DNA from: Sinanaerobacter sp. ZZT-01
GTDB taxonomy: Bacteria; Bacillota; Clostridia; Peptostreptococcales; Anaerovoracaceae
Assembly: GCF_035621135.1 (NCBI RefSeq)
Contig: NZ_CP141728.1
Coordinates: forward strand, 2,418,001-2,482,000
Direction: 5' to 3'
DNA: 64,000 bases
Shown: positions 1 through 8,105 of the stretch, piece by piece
Position numbering within the stretch: position 1 is the first letter of the stretch
Layout: every line of letters begins with the position of its first letter
Notes under the pieces: model-generated
The model's input: only the letters and a program-made list of their open reading frames with translations
The model's database searches: none
Told to the model about the DNA's origin: nothing
Position numbers and translations under genes: made by a program

Positions 1-714
1 GCTAATTTCTTTGCTTGTCGTTTGAGTATGGATGAAGCTCAAATAATAACAGCAAGGGTGAATAAGGATAAAGTTGTAGATTGTTTTATCAAGGACAGTA
101 ATGAAAAAGAAGTGATAGTAAGACCTTCCGATATTGAAATAGTAGATATGCAGACAATAAAGGGTATTGAAGATTTGGATGACATCTTCCCTGCTGTTAT
201 AGATACTTATAAAGATTTTAGAGAGACCATGCTTACATTGAACTTTGCCCAGGACTCTTCTGTGCATGGAAAGGAACATACAGCGAGGGTGTTGCTCTTA
301 TCCCTAATACTATCTGAATTGTTGAATCTACCTCAGTCAGATAGAAAAATACTGTCTACTGCTGCTATCTATCATGACACTAAACGGGTAAATGATAATA
401 TTGATTTAGAGCATGGGTATTACAGCAGCCTTTATTATCAATCCAACGTAACCAAACCAGACCCCACAGTGTCTTTCTTAATAGAGTATCATTGTAGACC
501 AGATGATGAGGGTTATGAGGAAATCAAGAGGAACAGGGTATTGAGTAAGAATAGGACTAAAACCCAGTTCTTGTTTAATCTTTTCAAGGATGCAGATGCC
601 TTAGACAGGGTAAGGTTTGGTCTGCAGGACCTTGACGTGAATCAACTAAGATTACCAGAATCTAAGTCTTTACCTTTAATTGCTCGTATCTGTTTGGAAC
701 AACTTAAAATCTAA
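1..714 (+). CDS. HD-domain phosphohydrolase-like protein, 5' truncated by window edge
   Basis: The frame is open from base 1, and neither the TTG at 22 nor the ATG at 28 has a ribosome site, so the gene probably starts before the window. The middle of the protein has the HD-superfamily pattern: a histidine in SSVHGKEH (about residue 82 counted from base 22), the His-Asp pair in AAIYHDTKR (about residue 117) and a later aspartate in FKDADALDR. The family binds metal and hydrolyses phosphoester bonds in nucleotides; the substrate here cannot be told. It looks cytoplasmic, with no signal peptide. It is followed by a 36-bp palindrome and a terminator. Family call fairly sure; function unknown. 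Confidence 0.7.
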   Translation, partial: ANFFACRLSMDEAQIITARVNKDKVVDCFIKDSNEKEVIVRPSDIEIVDMQTIKGIEDLDDIFPAVIDTYKDFRETMLTLNFAQDSSVHGKEHTARVLLLSLILSELLNLPQSDRKILSTAAIYHDTKRVNDNIDLEHGYYSSLYYQSNVTKPDPTVSFLIEYHCRPDDEGYEEIKRNRVLSKNRTKTQFLFNLFKDADALDRVRFGLQDLDVNQLRLPESKSLPLIARICLEQLKI

Positions 715-746
715 CCCACACAATCAATATAAATCATATTTCACGT

Positions 747-782
747 AGAGAAGGGTGTGCTGCCGGCAGCACACCCTTCTCT
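747..782. repeat. 36-bp perfect palindrome (family member 1)
   Basis: The left half is AGAGAAGGGTGTGCTGCC, followed directly by its reverse complement with no loop. It is preceded by CACGT. The central 24 bp (GGGTGTGCTGCC plus complement) recur exactly in the palindrome at 21975. It lies 33 bp after the HD gene. The short TTTT after it could let it act as a terminator, but most family members have no T-run. Confidence 0.9.
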
Positions 783-886
783 TTTAGATTGAGGTAAATA
801 GGTTGTATATTGATAATAAGTGTTTAGGGTATTAAGGAGAATCACATTTCACTCAAGGATATATCTTGAAAAAATATAAAATTTTG

Positions 887-922
887 ATGTCTTTCTGAAA
901 ACTTTCAGAAAGACATTTTTAT
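887..922 (+). terminator. intrinsic terminator
   Basis: ATGTCTTTCTGAAA, two bases, then the exact complement, followed by TTTTTATT. It probably ends the transcript of the HD gene. Confidence 0.85.
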
Positions 923-1045
923 TATACAAAACCATCTAAACTCACATATGTTGAAATTGCAACCTAAAAATAAGAGATTGGACAGTTATAAAAAAGATTT
1001 GTTTAGATATTTTTAGATTTTAATACATGTATGAAGATTTAATAA

Positions 1046-1091
1046 CATGTATCAAATTTTTATGGACAATAAGAAATAATTTAAGTAAAGG
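1046..1091 (+). promoter_or_regulatory. class I promoter (upstream of 1128)
   Basis: CATGTAT (1046-1052), 11 nt, GGACA (1064-1068), 17 nt ending in TTTAAG, TAAAGG (1086-1091). Same layout as the promoters before 17701, 22919, 28581, 31476, 37023 and 52199. It would drive the small-gene operon from 1128. Confidence 0.75.
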
Positions 1092-1127
1092 TCAAAGGAA
1101 AGATAGTTTTATAAGGGGGTTACAGAA

Positions 1128-1376
1128 ATGGAGAAGATAAAAAATCAGTTAAGTCAGTTGGCTTTGGAGTTGGAAAGAGTGCAATTGAGTAAAGAAAGGG
1201 TTTTGGAGATAAAAGAAATCACTTTATCAATAGCATCAAACATAGATAAAAATTATGATACAGGTTTTTTGGTTGGTGCTGTCAGTGAGTGTTATAAAAA
1301 AGAAACCCGTTATGTGAGAAGACAAGTCAAAAGAGCTATCAAACTGTTATTAGCTTTTACAAGTATTACATCGTAA
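1128..1376 (+). CDS. small helical hypothetical protein
   Basis: 82 residues, charged and mainly helical, with a basic C-terminal half (RYVRRQVKRAIK). No signal peptide or recognised motif. The start ATG follows AAGGGGG at a normal distance. It is the first gene after the class I promoter at 1046-1091 and heads a run of closely spaced small genes. Function unknown; the basic C-terminus allows nucleic-acid binding but does not prove it. Confidence 0.7.
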   Translation: MEKIKNQLSQLALELERVQLSKERVLEIKEITLSIASNIDKNYDTGFLVGAVSECYKKETRYVRRQVKRAIKLLLAFTSITS

Positions 1377-1406
1377 ATAAAGGGTCTTAGAAAGGGAGTA
1401 ATCATA

Positions 1407-1727
1407 ATGTTTGAAAAAGAATATAGAGATTTAGAGATTTGTGGTCAGAGGATTGAAAATGTGAAAAAACATATTGAAGAAGCAAAGATGTATGAGTTTG
1501 ACCTTATACACAGAGAAATCTATAAAATAGCCATGTTGATTGATTTAGTTGCAGAGCACAAGTATGGGACAACACTATATAAGTTAGAAAAGGCAAAACA
1601 ATTCAAATCAATCAAGACTTTGGAGTATTGTACGGAATATTTGGATGCCCTTTTAAGATTAGCAACAGAGCACCTTAGGGTAAAGGAAGCAGAAGAAGCC
1701 TTAAAGAATCAAGAAGTACCAGCATAA
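1407..1727 (+). CDS. small helical hypothetical protein
   Basis: 106 residues, predicted almost entirely helical with alternating charged and hydrophobic residues, as in a small coiled-coil or helical-bundle protein. Its site AAAGGGAG lies 30 bp after the previous stop. No family recognised. Its place between two other small cytoplasmic proteins points to one operon with a shared role, which the sequence does not reveal. Confidence 0.7.
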   Translation: MFEKEYRDLEICGQRIENVKKHIEEAKMYEFDLIHREIYKIAMLIDLVAEHKYGTTLYKLEKAKQFKSIKTLEYCTEYLDALLRLATEHLRVKEAEEALKNQEVPA

Positions 1728-1739
1728 GGGGGTGTGGAT

Positions 1740-2192
1740 ATGAAGGTAGAGATATTTGGGTTGGAATTTGAAACAGATGAAATTGCTACCCCAGAGCAGT
1801 TAAGGGGTCAAATGGGTATTAGGTCAGCCACAGCCGGTTGTCAATTGAGACGTTTGGGTAGATTTAACACACCAGACTTTGATTTATTGGTAAATGAGGT
1901 GATTAGGGGTCGTTTGACTGTTGATTGTATAGAAGAAGTTTATACTACAGCAACTGTAATAGCTAATATTCTGGAAAAGGGTTTAAGTAGAAAAGATTTT
2001 GTGATTTTAAGAAGTTTGTATTACAACTACGAGGAAATTTTAGAGTTAGCTTCCCCAACGTTTAATATGAATAGTTTTATTGAAGGAGAGGGTTTTACAA
2101 ACATAGAGGTAGAAAGTGTATATGGTATTACAGCAAAGACTAAAAAGGATTGGTACGTAGACTATCAAACAGTAAAGGAGATGGGGTTATGA
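1740..2192 (+). CDS. hypothetical protein
   Basis: The ATG at 1740 is preferred over the GTG at 1734 because AAGGGGGTG is then correctly spaced. About 150 residues, cytoplasmic, no motif recognised. The N-terminus reads MKVEIFGLEFETDEIATPEQ, a beta-hairpin-like opening followed by helical segments. The last codons overlap the start of the next gene (ATGA), so the two are probably translationally coupled. Confidence 0.7.
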   Translation: MKVEIFGLEFETDEIATPEQLRGQMGIRSATAGCQLRRLGRFNTPDFDLLVNEVIRGRLTVDCIEEVYTTATVIANILEKGLSRKDFVILRSLYYNYEEILELASPTFNMNSFIEGEGFTNIEVESVYGITAKTKKDWYVDYQTVKEMGL

Positions 2193-2773
2193 GCAAATAT
2201 GGTTGGGTAGATGAGTGTAATATTTTATTAGAGCAAGTATCAACTCTTAGTAACTCTCAGGAAGAAGTCTTAGCGGCTTGTTTAAATCTATTTAAACCAT
2301 ATGAAGGTGAACTAGTAGAGCTGATAGATAATTTAAAAGGTATACGGGACCCATTAAGAGGTTTTGTGCCTTATGGGATAAGAAAAGAAACCCATGAGAC
2401 TTTTAAATATACGTATTCTTGTACGGATTCAGCAATTAAATCTTTGTATACACTAAAAAAAGATTTGAAGTTATATGTAGCAAGGTTAACCATACCTTTA
2501 ATAAGTTCTTCAAATAATGTATCAGCTACCAATTCCGAAAAGTTTAAAGAGTACGAAGAAGATTTATTAAGTGTAGCAAATAAATTGGATATTTTAAGAG
2601 TTCTTTTGGAAGATACAATTTTGAAAGATACAAAAGAACAAAATCGAGAAGTGTTGAGGGTAGTACGTAAAACAATAAAAGAAATAATTAATAATTTATG
2701 TTGGTTAACAGGAGAAATAGATAAGAATGTGAATGAAGTTATAAATTCGTTTGTAGTTTCAAAAGTAGTTTAA
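2189..2773 (+). CDS. hypothetical protein
   Basis: The ATG at 2189 overlaps the previous stop as ATGA and has AAAGGAGATGGGG upstream; a longer frame from 2150 lacks a site. About 194 residues, strongly helical, charged, no signal peptide. No family recognised. Part of the operon from 1128; the next gene encodes a secreted protein. Confidence 0.7.
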   Translation: MSKYGWVDECNILLEQVSTLSNSQEEVLAACLNLFKPYEGELVELIDNLKGIRDPLRGFVPYGIRKETHETFKYTYSCTDSAIKSLYTLKKDLKLYVARLTIPLISSSNNVSATNSEKFKEYEEDLLSVANKLDILRVLLEDTILKDTKEQNREVLRVVRKTIKEIINNLCWLTGEIDKNVNEVINSFVVSKVV

Positions 2774-2793
2774 ATTATTAGGAGGTAATTAAA

Positions 2794-3255
2794 ATGAAAA
2801 AGATATTTAGTTTAGTTTTAAGTTTAGCAATGATAGCAAGCTTGGGTATTACACCTGTTTTAGCACAGGAAGTAACACCAAAGGAGACAAACAGATTTGA
2901 GTTAGTAGATATGAGCATAGTAGAAACAGGAACCTACAGGGTTACAGCAACAGATAAACCAGGTGGTTACTTGATTATTGAAGACAATCAGGGTAATTTA
3001 GTAGATTTTGTAATTGCTATAGAATCAACCTATGGGTACATTTTTATTGATTCTGCTTTCAAAGGCCTGTCTTACACCTACTATAATGTGAATTTAGAGT
3101 TAGTAGATACAAAGGATTTAGGGGTTTCAGGGAAGCATATCTACACCCATGCAGGTGTTCGTGATTATGACCCAATTATAGATGGTGAGTATATCCCTAA
3201 GATAACAGATTTAAGTACATATACAGACGAGCAGGTTTTAGCAGAGTTTAATTAA
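2794..3255 (+). CDS. small secreted protein
   Basis: 153 residues with a classical Sec signal peptide: MKK, a hydrophobic stretch to about residue 20, then a VLAQE cleavage region. The mature part is about 125 residues, rich in beta-forming and acidic residues, with no cysteine pair or cell-wall anchor. AGGAGG precedes the ATG. Likely a soluble or loosely attached surface protein. No family recognised. It stands first among the exported proteins of this operon. Confidence 0.75.
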   Translation: MKKIFSLVLSLAMIASLGITPVLAQEVTPKETNRFELVDMSIVETGTYRVTATDKPGGYLIIEDNQGNLVDFVIAIESTYGYIFIDSAFKGLSYTYYNVNLELVDTKDLGVSGKHIYTHAGVRDYDPIIDGEYIPKITDLSTYTDEQVLAEFN

Positions 3256-3305
3256 ACACTTTGTTTTGGTTGAAAGGAGGATAAGAATTATTTGAAGGGA
3301 GGCGA

Positions 3306-3329
3306 GTATGGGGGCATATGCCCCCATAC
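3306..3329. repeat. 24-bp perfect palindrome over a start codon (family member 2, inverted)
   Basis: The half-site GTATGGGGGCAT is followed directly by its complement. The start ATG of the next gene is at 3308-3310, inside the left arm. Read on the minus strand it has the frame C-GTA...TAC-TC shared by the intergenic palindromes. In mRNA it could fold over the start codon. Confidence 0.85.
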
Positions 3330-3895
3330 GTGAGGGTATGAGTGCAGCTATTGGAATATATGAGGGAAATGTAATAAAAGTTATAACAGTAGATAACAAT
3401 GGTAATCCTGCTTTTTTAGGCGCTTTGTTGTATGGAAAATATCAAACTCAAGAGAGGGTAGAAAAAATATTTAAGTTAGGTGATTTAGTAGAGTTATGTG
3501 AACGTTTAAAACCCGAGTCAAGCATAGGACATTATGTTTTAAAAGATGGTAGTAAAGTAAAAGAAGTGAGATTACAAGAAGGGGTTACAATATCCAAGCA
3601 TAGAGATATAAGGCAGGTAGATGGGGATTTAATCAAGAAAAACAAGCCTATTAAACCCCGTATTTATCCAAATCCTTTCACAATTTATGCGAGTGAGGGT
3701 GTTGAGTTTGTTTATATCTATAAGCCTAATTGTGAAGAATGGGAAACTTGGGGTCAACATTACAAAACTCATAAATTTGAAAAATTAGTTATTGATTATA
3801 TGTTTTATATCAAAAATTTAGAGAATCGTGAGGATATAACAGATTTGACTTTAAAAGAAAAGGAGAAGTTAAGTTATTTAAAGAAAGGAAAATAG
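3308..3895 (+). CDS. hypothetical protein with palindromic start region
   Basis: 195 residues, no signal peptide. The ATG at 3308 has AAGGGAGG five bases upstream. The in-frame ATG at 3338 is a weaker choice because its GAGGG is too close. The first six codons after ATG lie in the 24-bp palindrome, so the N-terminus MGAYAPIREGM may be a by-product of that element landing on the gene start. No family recognised. The stop is 12 bases before the next gene, within the same operon. Confidence 0.65.
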   Translation: MGAYAPIREGMSAAIGIYEGNVIKVITVDNNGNPAFLGALLYGKYQTQERVEKIFKLGDLVELCERLKPESSIGHYVLKDGSKVKEVRLQEGVTISKHRDIRQVDGDLIKKNKPIKPRIYPNPFTIYASEGVEFVYIYKPNCEEWETWGQHYKTHKFEKLVIDYMFYIKNLENREDITDLTLKEKEKLSYLKKGK

Positions 3896-3907
3896 GAGGT
3901 GAAATAA

Positions 3908-5263
3908 GTGAAAACTAAAATATTGTCGTTTTTATTAGTAATTACAATGATAACAGCTACTCCCCTTTCTGTATTTGCTGAAGATATAGCAGATAAGGGT
4001 TTAGACACTACATCAGATACAAATATTGAGAATATTTCAAACATAAATGATTCAGATGATAGTTCAATCAGTGAAGCAGATTTAGATGGGAATAAAGAAG
4101 AAATATTTGAACCTACTTCCCCACCTGAGGAAGATAGTACAGCAACAGTAGAGGAAGAACCTATGATAGCAGAACCAGAGGTTACATTGAATGAGGGTGA
4201 ATTAACAGATGAAAACCCCATAGAATCTGAACCGATAGAATCTGAACCTATTGAGGATGAGCCTATTGTTGAGGATGAACCTATTGTTGAGGATTTACCT
4301 ATGGTAGAAGAATCAGAGGCAACACCTTCAGAGGATTCAACAGAGTCTTCAAATAATGAGGGTAATCCCATAGAGGAAGGGTCAGTTGAGGAAGAACCAA
4401 TAGTAGAGGGTGCAGTGGAAGAACCTGTTGTGGAAATCACAGATGAGCAGCCTAGTGAAGAGCAAGTTACAGATACAGATACAGCTACTGCAGAACCACA
4501 GATATTTTTTGTTACAGAGGGTCTTTCTTTAACAAGAGCAGCAGATACTTTAACCTTACAAGGTAAGTATCCTTGCGAGAACGGCACAGGTGTAGACGTT
4601 AAGTTAGTGGCCATACAGGTGGTTCCCTTAAATGATTGGGTATTGGTTGGCTCAGAAGTTGATTTCATTAATGGTAGAGAGGGGTTAAAAGAGTTCAGGC
4701 TTACAGTTAATGGTCAGGTTATTGTTAATACACTTGAAAATGGTGTTGCTTTAATTGAGGACCAGGTTGAGTTATTAAATGGGGCTTCTGTTGATATTCC
4801 AGTAGAAATAGAAATGGGTCCTTTCAAGGAAAGCTTCAATGACGAACTATTATCTCTCGTATTGGTTTTTGAGGAAATTATAAATGAAGAACCAGAGGGG
4901 GGTATATTCGAAGAACCTACAAATGATGAAGTGAGTGATTCCCTTGCAGATGAACAAGAAGTTATAAATGATAATGATAGTGAGAATGTTTTACCAGAGG
5001 ATGAGATTTTGCCTGAGGAAAAGGAGCAAATAGAGGATAGTCCTATGGAATCACCTGACACAGCAGACACAGCAGATACAACCGGCACAGCAGACACAAC
5101 GGATACAGCAGATTCAACAGGCACAGAGGAAACCAGTCAAATTGACCCTCAACCAGAGGACAACCATTCTGAGGTCGTAGAAGAAACACCAACAGAAGGG
5201 GCAGAAAGTGCAGTAGATAATTCACAGGATGGGGTCGATTTTTCAGACCCCACACCTGAATAA
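3908..5263 (+). CDS. large acidic secreted protein with Glu/Pro repeats
   Basis: 451 residues, starting GTG after GGAGGTGAAATAA. Signal peptide: KTK, hydrophobic core, cleavage near SVFAED. Residues 30-190 are low-complexity and very acidic, with repeated EPIESEP and EDEPIVE units. Residues 195-315 form one ordered, beta-rich domain (from TLTLQGKYPC). The rest is again acidic, with DTADTTGTADTTDTAD tandem repeats. There is no LPXTG or SLH anchor. Probably an extended surface or secreted stalk protein; function unknown. Long minus-strand frames here are shadows of the repetitive codons. Confidence 0.75.
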   Translation: MKTKILSFLLVITMITATPLSVFAEDIADKGLDTTSDTNIENISNINDSDDSSISEADLDGNKEEIFEPTSPPEEDSTATVEEEPMIAEPEVTLNEGELTDENPIESEPIESEPIEDEPIVEDEPIVEDLPMVEESEATPSEDSTESSNNEGNPIEEGSVEEEPIVEGAVEEPVVEITDEQPSEEQVTDTDTATAEPQIFFVTEGLSLTRAADTLTLQGKYPCENGTGVDVKLVAIQVVPLNDWVLVGSEVDFINGREGLKEFRLTVNGQVIVNTLENGVALIEDQVELLNGASVDIPVEIEMGPFKESFNDELLSLVLVFEEIINEEPEGGIFEEPTNDEVSDSLADEQEVINDNDSENVLPEDEILPEEKEQIEDSPMESPDTADTADTTGTADTTDTADSTGTEETSQIDPQPEDNHSEVVEETPTEGAESAVDNSQDGVDFSDPTPE

Positions 5264-5436
5264 TAATCAAATTTTTAAGTGGACATAAGAGTAGTACTTC
5301 AAGAGACTTTTTTAGAGTTCAGGCAGCATGATAGGAGTTTTTGACAGAAGGAAAAATTATATTAGTTTAGAGATTATAAATTTGTTATTTGATTTTTAGA
5401 AAATATGTAAACAAAGAAATTAAGGGGGTTTTTGAT

Positions 5437-6309
5437 ATGGTAAAAAATCAAAAAGGTTTAAGAATTTTTGGCTTTATGTTTGCCTTATTCTTAATAATTA
5501 GTGTAATAGCACCTATATCTATATTTGCAGACGAAGAAAATTTTAAAACAGTAACTTTTACAGATAGTAAAATTACAGCAGATAGTCTAGCAGAACAGAT
5601 GGGTGCAAAAGATGGGGTTTATAAAAGTGGAAATGTAAGTTATAAGGGTGGTGTACTAACAGTAACAACAAAAGGTGAACCCTATAATATTTTAAAAGTT
5701 ACGGATGGTAAAATTCAGATTGACCCTGTAGCTTTTCAAGAAGCTAAACAAAAAGATGTAACAAAAGCAATGAGATTATTTACAGATGCTATATCCAATG
5801 TAGGTGCTAATGGTGATACCGTTCAGCAAATTATGGGTGACCTTCAAGAAGCAGACTCTAATGTAAGTTCTGTAATGTTACCTTTAATATTTGAGAGTAC
5901 AAAGGGGGACATGTATCAAGCATATAAAATAACAAGTCCTTTCCTGAATGTATTAAGTATAGTTATAGGTATAGGAGCAGTTTGCCTTATCCTATTCCTA
6001 ATATTCTCTACTGTAATGGATTTAGCCTATATAGGTTTACCTATATGGAGAAATGTTCAAGCGGATAAAGCAGAGGGTAAAGGTAAAAACCCATTTGGTG
6101 TTTCTTATGAAGCTATGACAACAGTAAATGAAATAGAAAAGGGCCTTGCCGGTGGAGATGGCGGATACAAAAATGCTTACCTATTATACTTCCAACGTAG
6201 GGTAATCACATACATAGTTTTAGCCATTTGTATTATGTACTTAATCGGTGGTGGATTAAGTGGTATTATTGGGTTTGTCTTAAGTTTAGTTGGTGGAATA
6301 ACAGGTTAA
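5437..6309 (+). CDS. exported membrane protein, paralogue of 7188
   Basis: The start is ATG 5437 after AAGGGGG; an upstream TTG at 5389 has no site. About 290 residues: signal peptide (to SIFADEE), a soluble domain of about 130 residues, a hydrophobic segment (LSIVIGIGAVCLILFLIF), the motif MDLAYIGLPIW, a cytoplasm-sized loop, and a C-terminal hydrophobic pair. The same motif and layout recur in the protein at 7188. Multi-span proteins of this size encoded near a transfer-type ATPase are often channel subunits of conjugation systems, but I cannot assign it to a named family. Confidence 0.7.
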   Translation: MVKNQKGLRIFGFMFALFLIISVIAPISIFADEENFKTVTFTDSKITADSLAEQMGAKDGVYKSGNVSYKGGVLTVTTKGEPYNILKVTDGKIQIDPVAFQEAKQKDVTKAMRLFTDAISNVGANGDTVQQIMGDLQEADSNVSSVMLPLIFESTKGDMYQAYKITSPFLNVLSIVIGIGAVCLILFLIFSTVMDLAYIGLPIWRNVQADKAEGKGKNPFGVSYEAMTTVNEIEKGLAGGDGGYKNAYLLYFQRRVITYIVLAICIMYLIGGGLSGIIGFVLSLVGGITG

Positions 6310-6334
6310 TTAAAGATAAAGGTAGGTTTCTGAA

Positions 6335-6868
6335 ATGCGAATAACAGAATTGAATTATAAAAATTTCTTAGAATTAGAGCCTACCTTTCTAAGTTTGGAT
6401 ATATCCGTTAGAAGCACAGGTTGGGTTTTAAGTACTGATAAAAATATATCTTTTGGTATAAATAGCTTAAAGGTGGAGGATGAATTAGGTAGAAGATTAG
6501 AATTTAGAACTTTTTTACTAGACCTTATAGGTAATAAACATATTCCAGTTATTTTCGTTGAAGATGTTTATGGTGGTGTGAATTTTAAAACAGTGAAAGG
6601 GTTAATACAATTAAATACTATTGTTGATGATTTAAAAGCTGATAAACTAATACTTGTAGAGGCTATAAAGAGAATAGACAATAAAAAGTGGAAAAAGTAT
6701 TTAAAGCAAGCGGCAAACTATAAGTTAGGTGCAGAGAAAAATGATAAAGAAATAGTGACTAGCTGTTTAAATGAGTTGGGTTTTAATTTAGAAGTGAAAC
6801 AAGACGTGTATGATGCTTTGGGTATGGCTGTAGGTGTAATTTACAAAGACAAAGTATTAAAGGTCTAA
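6335..6868 (+). CDS. RuvC-like / RNase H-fold resolvase-like protein
   Basis: 177 residues. FLSLDISVRSTGWVL near residue 22 matches the first catalytic aspartate strand of RuvC-type nucleases (D-x-S-x-x-x-TG). A middle VEDVYGGVNFKTVKGL supplies the acidic residue and following helix (about residue 76), and the C-terminal DVYDALGMAVG (about residue 161) matches the final catalytic acidic helix. Such enzymes cleave Holliday junctions or other branched DNA. It lies between two membrane-protein genes, an odd neighbourhood, perhaps simply co-transcribed. Fold call moderately sure; activity not shown. Confidence 0.6.
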   Translation: MRITELNYKNFLELEPTFLSLDISVRSTGWVLSTDKNISFGINSLKVEDELGRRLEFRTFLLDLIGNKHIPVIFVEDVYGGVNFKTVKGLIQLNTIVDDLKADKLILVEAIKRIDNKKWKKYLKQAANYKLGAEKNDKEIVTSCLNELGFNLEVKQDVYDALGMAVGVIYKDKVLKV

Positions 6869-6923
6869 TAAGATTAAAGTTTGTTAGAAATTATAGAGTA
6901 AAAATCATAAGGAGGTTTTTAAT

Positions 6924-7142
6924 ATGAAAATGTTTGAGAATAGAATGTTGAATTTATTAGGTGCAATTTTGTTTGGGGTATTTGGATTATTGTTTTTTGG
7001 TTTAAATTGTATGTTATTTGTTTCGTGTAACACAGTTTATTGGGTTTTTGTGGGCCTATGTGCTTTAAGCTTTATAGCAGCATTCATGTTTAGTGACAAT
7101 GCAAAGAGTTTAAAGATAGGTAAAGGAGTAAAGTGGAGTTAA
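6924..7142 (+). CDS. small two-span membrane protein
   Basis: 72 residues with two hydrophobic segments (LLGAILFGVFGLLFFGLNCM and VYWVFVGLCALSFIAAFMF) joined by a very short loop, and a basic tail. AGGAGG precedes the ATG. It ends in a terminator hairpin that overlaps its last codons. Lies between the two paralogous channel-like proteins and may be a small partner. No family recognised. Confidence 0.65.
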   Translation: MKMFENRMLNLLGAILFGVFGLLFFGLNCMLFVSCNTVYWVFVGLCALSFIAAFMFSDNAKSLKIGKGVKWS

Positions 7143-7158
7143 CCCTCCACTTTATTTC
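7130..7158 (+). terminator. intrinsic terminator overlapping the 3' end of 6924
   Basis: AAAGTGGAG, six bases (TTAACC), CTCCACTTT, then ATTTCT. The left arm lies in the last codons of the preceding gene. The weak T-run suggests partial read-through to 7188. Confidence 0.65.
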
Positions 7159-7187
7159 TAAAAGCACATATGTATGGGGGTGTCAAA

Positions 7188-8027
7188 ATGAAGAGAAGGT
7201 GGTTATTAGGTTTTTTAATAGTGTTTGTTTTGACTGTACTTAATACAACCTTTGTGTTTGCTGCTGAGTTTGATGAAACTTCATCTGATGTTATTACAAT
7301 ATCAGGTGGGCAGATAACAAGTAAAGAGTTTGAATATGCTTTTAAGACAGCTAATTTAGCTTTTGGTATTGATAGAAGTGATGGTTTGATAGTTCCATAC
7401 AAAAATAATGATAATGTAGTGGCAATAGAAAAAGGTGGTGTTCTTTATATAGATAAAAATATATGGAACAACATTTCTAAAAATCAGTTGGCTAAATCCA
7501 TGCATTTCTTTATGAGTGGTTTAGAGGCTCAAGAAAACACAACAAACAAAGAGGCTATTATTACTTTTATGAAGGATATGCAAACCGTAGATGAGGATGT
7601 GGGTAGAATTGTCTTTTTGGCTATTTACAGTGAGTTTAAAGCAGATATGACTACAACATATAATATAACCAAACCTGCCTTTGGCATAGTAAATATTGTT
7701 TTTGGGGTAGGTGCTATTATTCTAATTGTTATTTTATTGACATCAACAGTGCTTGACCTTGCATATATAGGTTTACCTATTTGGAGAGAGTTTGATATTA
7801 CAAACGGGGGTAAACCTAATGTACTGATTTCATATGATGCAGTTTTTGTGGTTAAAGAAAAGGAAAAGTATTTTGATAACTATACAAATGTTTATCTGAA
7901 CTATCTTCTTAAACGGTCGTGGTCTTACATCGTATTAGCAGTTTGTATTACATACTTAATAGCAGGTGGGTTTAGTGATATTCTAAGTTTCATTCTAAGT
8001 TTGGTGAGTGGTTTTACAAGTGCTTAG
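7188..8027 (+). CDS. exported membrane protein, paralogue of 5437
   Basis: The ATG at 7188 has GGGGGTG upstream and is preferred over 7170. About 279 residues: signal peptide (to FVFAAEFD), soluble domain, hydrophobic segment (IVNIVFGVGAIILIVILL), the motif LDLAYIGLPIW, a loop, and C-terminal hydrophobic segments with SYIVLAVCITYLIAGG. Residue order and spacing match the protein at 5437, so one arose by duplication. They may form a hetero-oligomeric membrane pore or pilus base; this is inference from context only. Confidence 0.7.
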   Translation: MKRRWLLGFLIVFVLTVLNTTFVFAAEFDETSSDVITISGGQITSKEFEYAFKTANLAFGIDRSDGLIVPYKNNDNVVAIEKGGVLYIDKNIWNNISKNQLAKSMHFFMSGLEAQENTTNKEAIITFMKDMQTVDEDVGRIVFLAIYSEFKADMTTTYNITKPAFGIVNIVFGVGAIILIVILLTSTVLDLAYIGLPIWREFDITNGGKPNVLISYDAVFVVKEKEKYFDNYTNVYLNYLLKRSWSYIVLAVCITYLIAGGFSDILSFILSLVSGFTSA

Positions 8028-8105
8028 AAATAGGTTAAATAAAGGGGTTTGTGTAGATGTATTGATTGAGAGAAAAATATGAAAAAACGTAAGGAGTATG
8101 TTTAA

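Larger units (their letters stand above)
715..1127. other. intergenic region 715-1127
   Basis: No credible gene. It holds the palindrome at 747-782, an intrinsic terminator at 887-922 and a class I promoter at 1046-1091. A second ACATGTAT box at 1024 lies upstream of the promoter box at 1045. Confidence 0.7.

Noticed and set aside
3874-4668. 264-residue minus-strand frame, Ser/Thr-rich
   Set aside because: Lies opposite the Glu/Pro repeats of the secreted protein at 3908; low-complexity mirror of its codons with no ribosome site.
4714-5270. Minus-strand frames opposite the end of 3908
   Set aside because: Mirror of repetitive acidic codons; no start signals.
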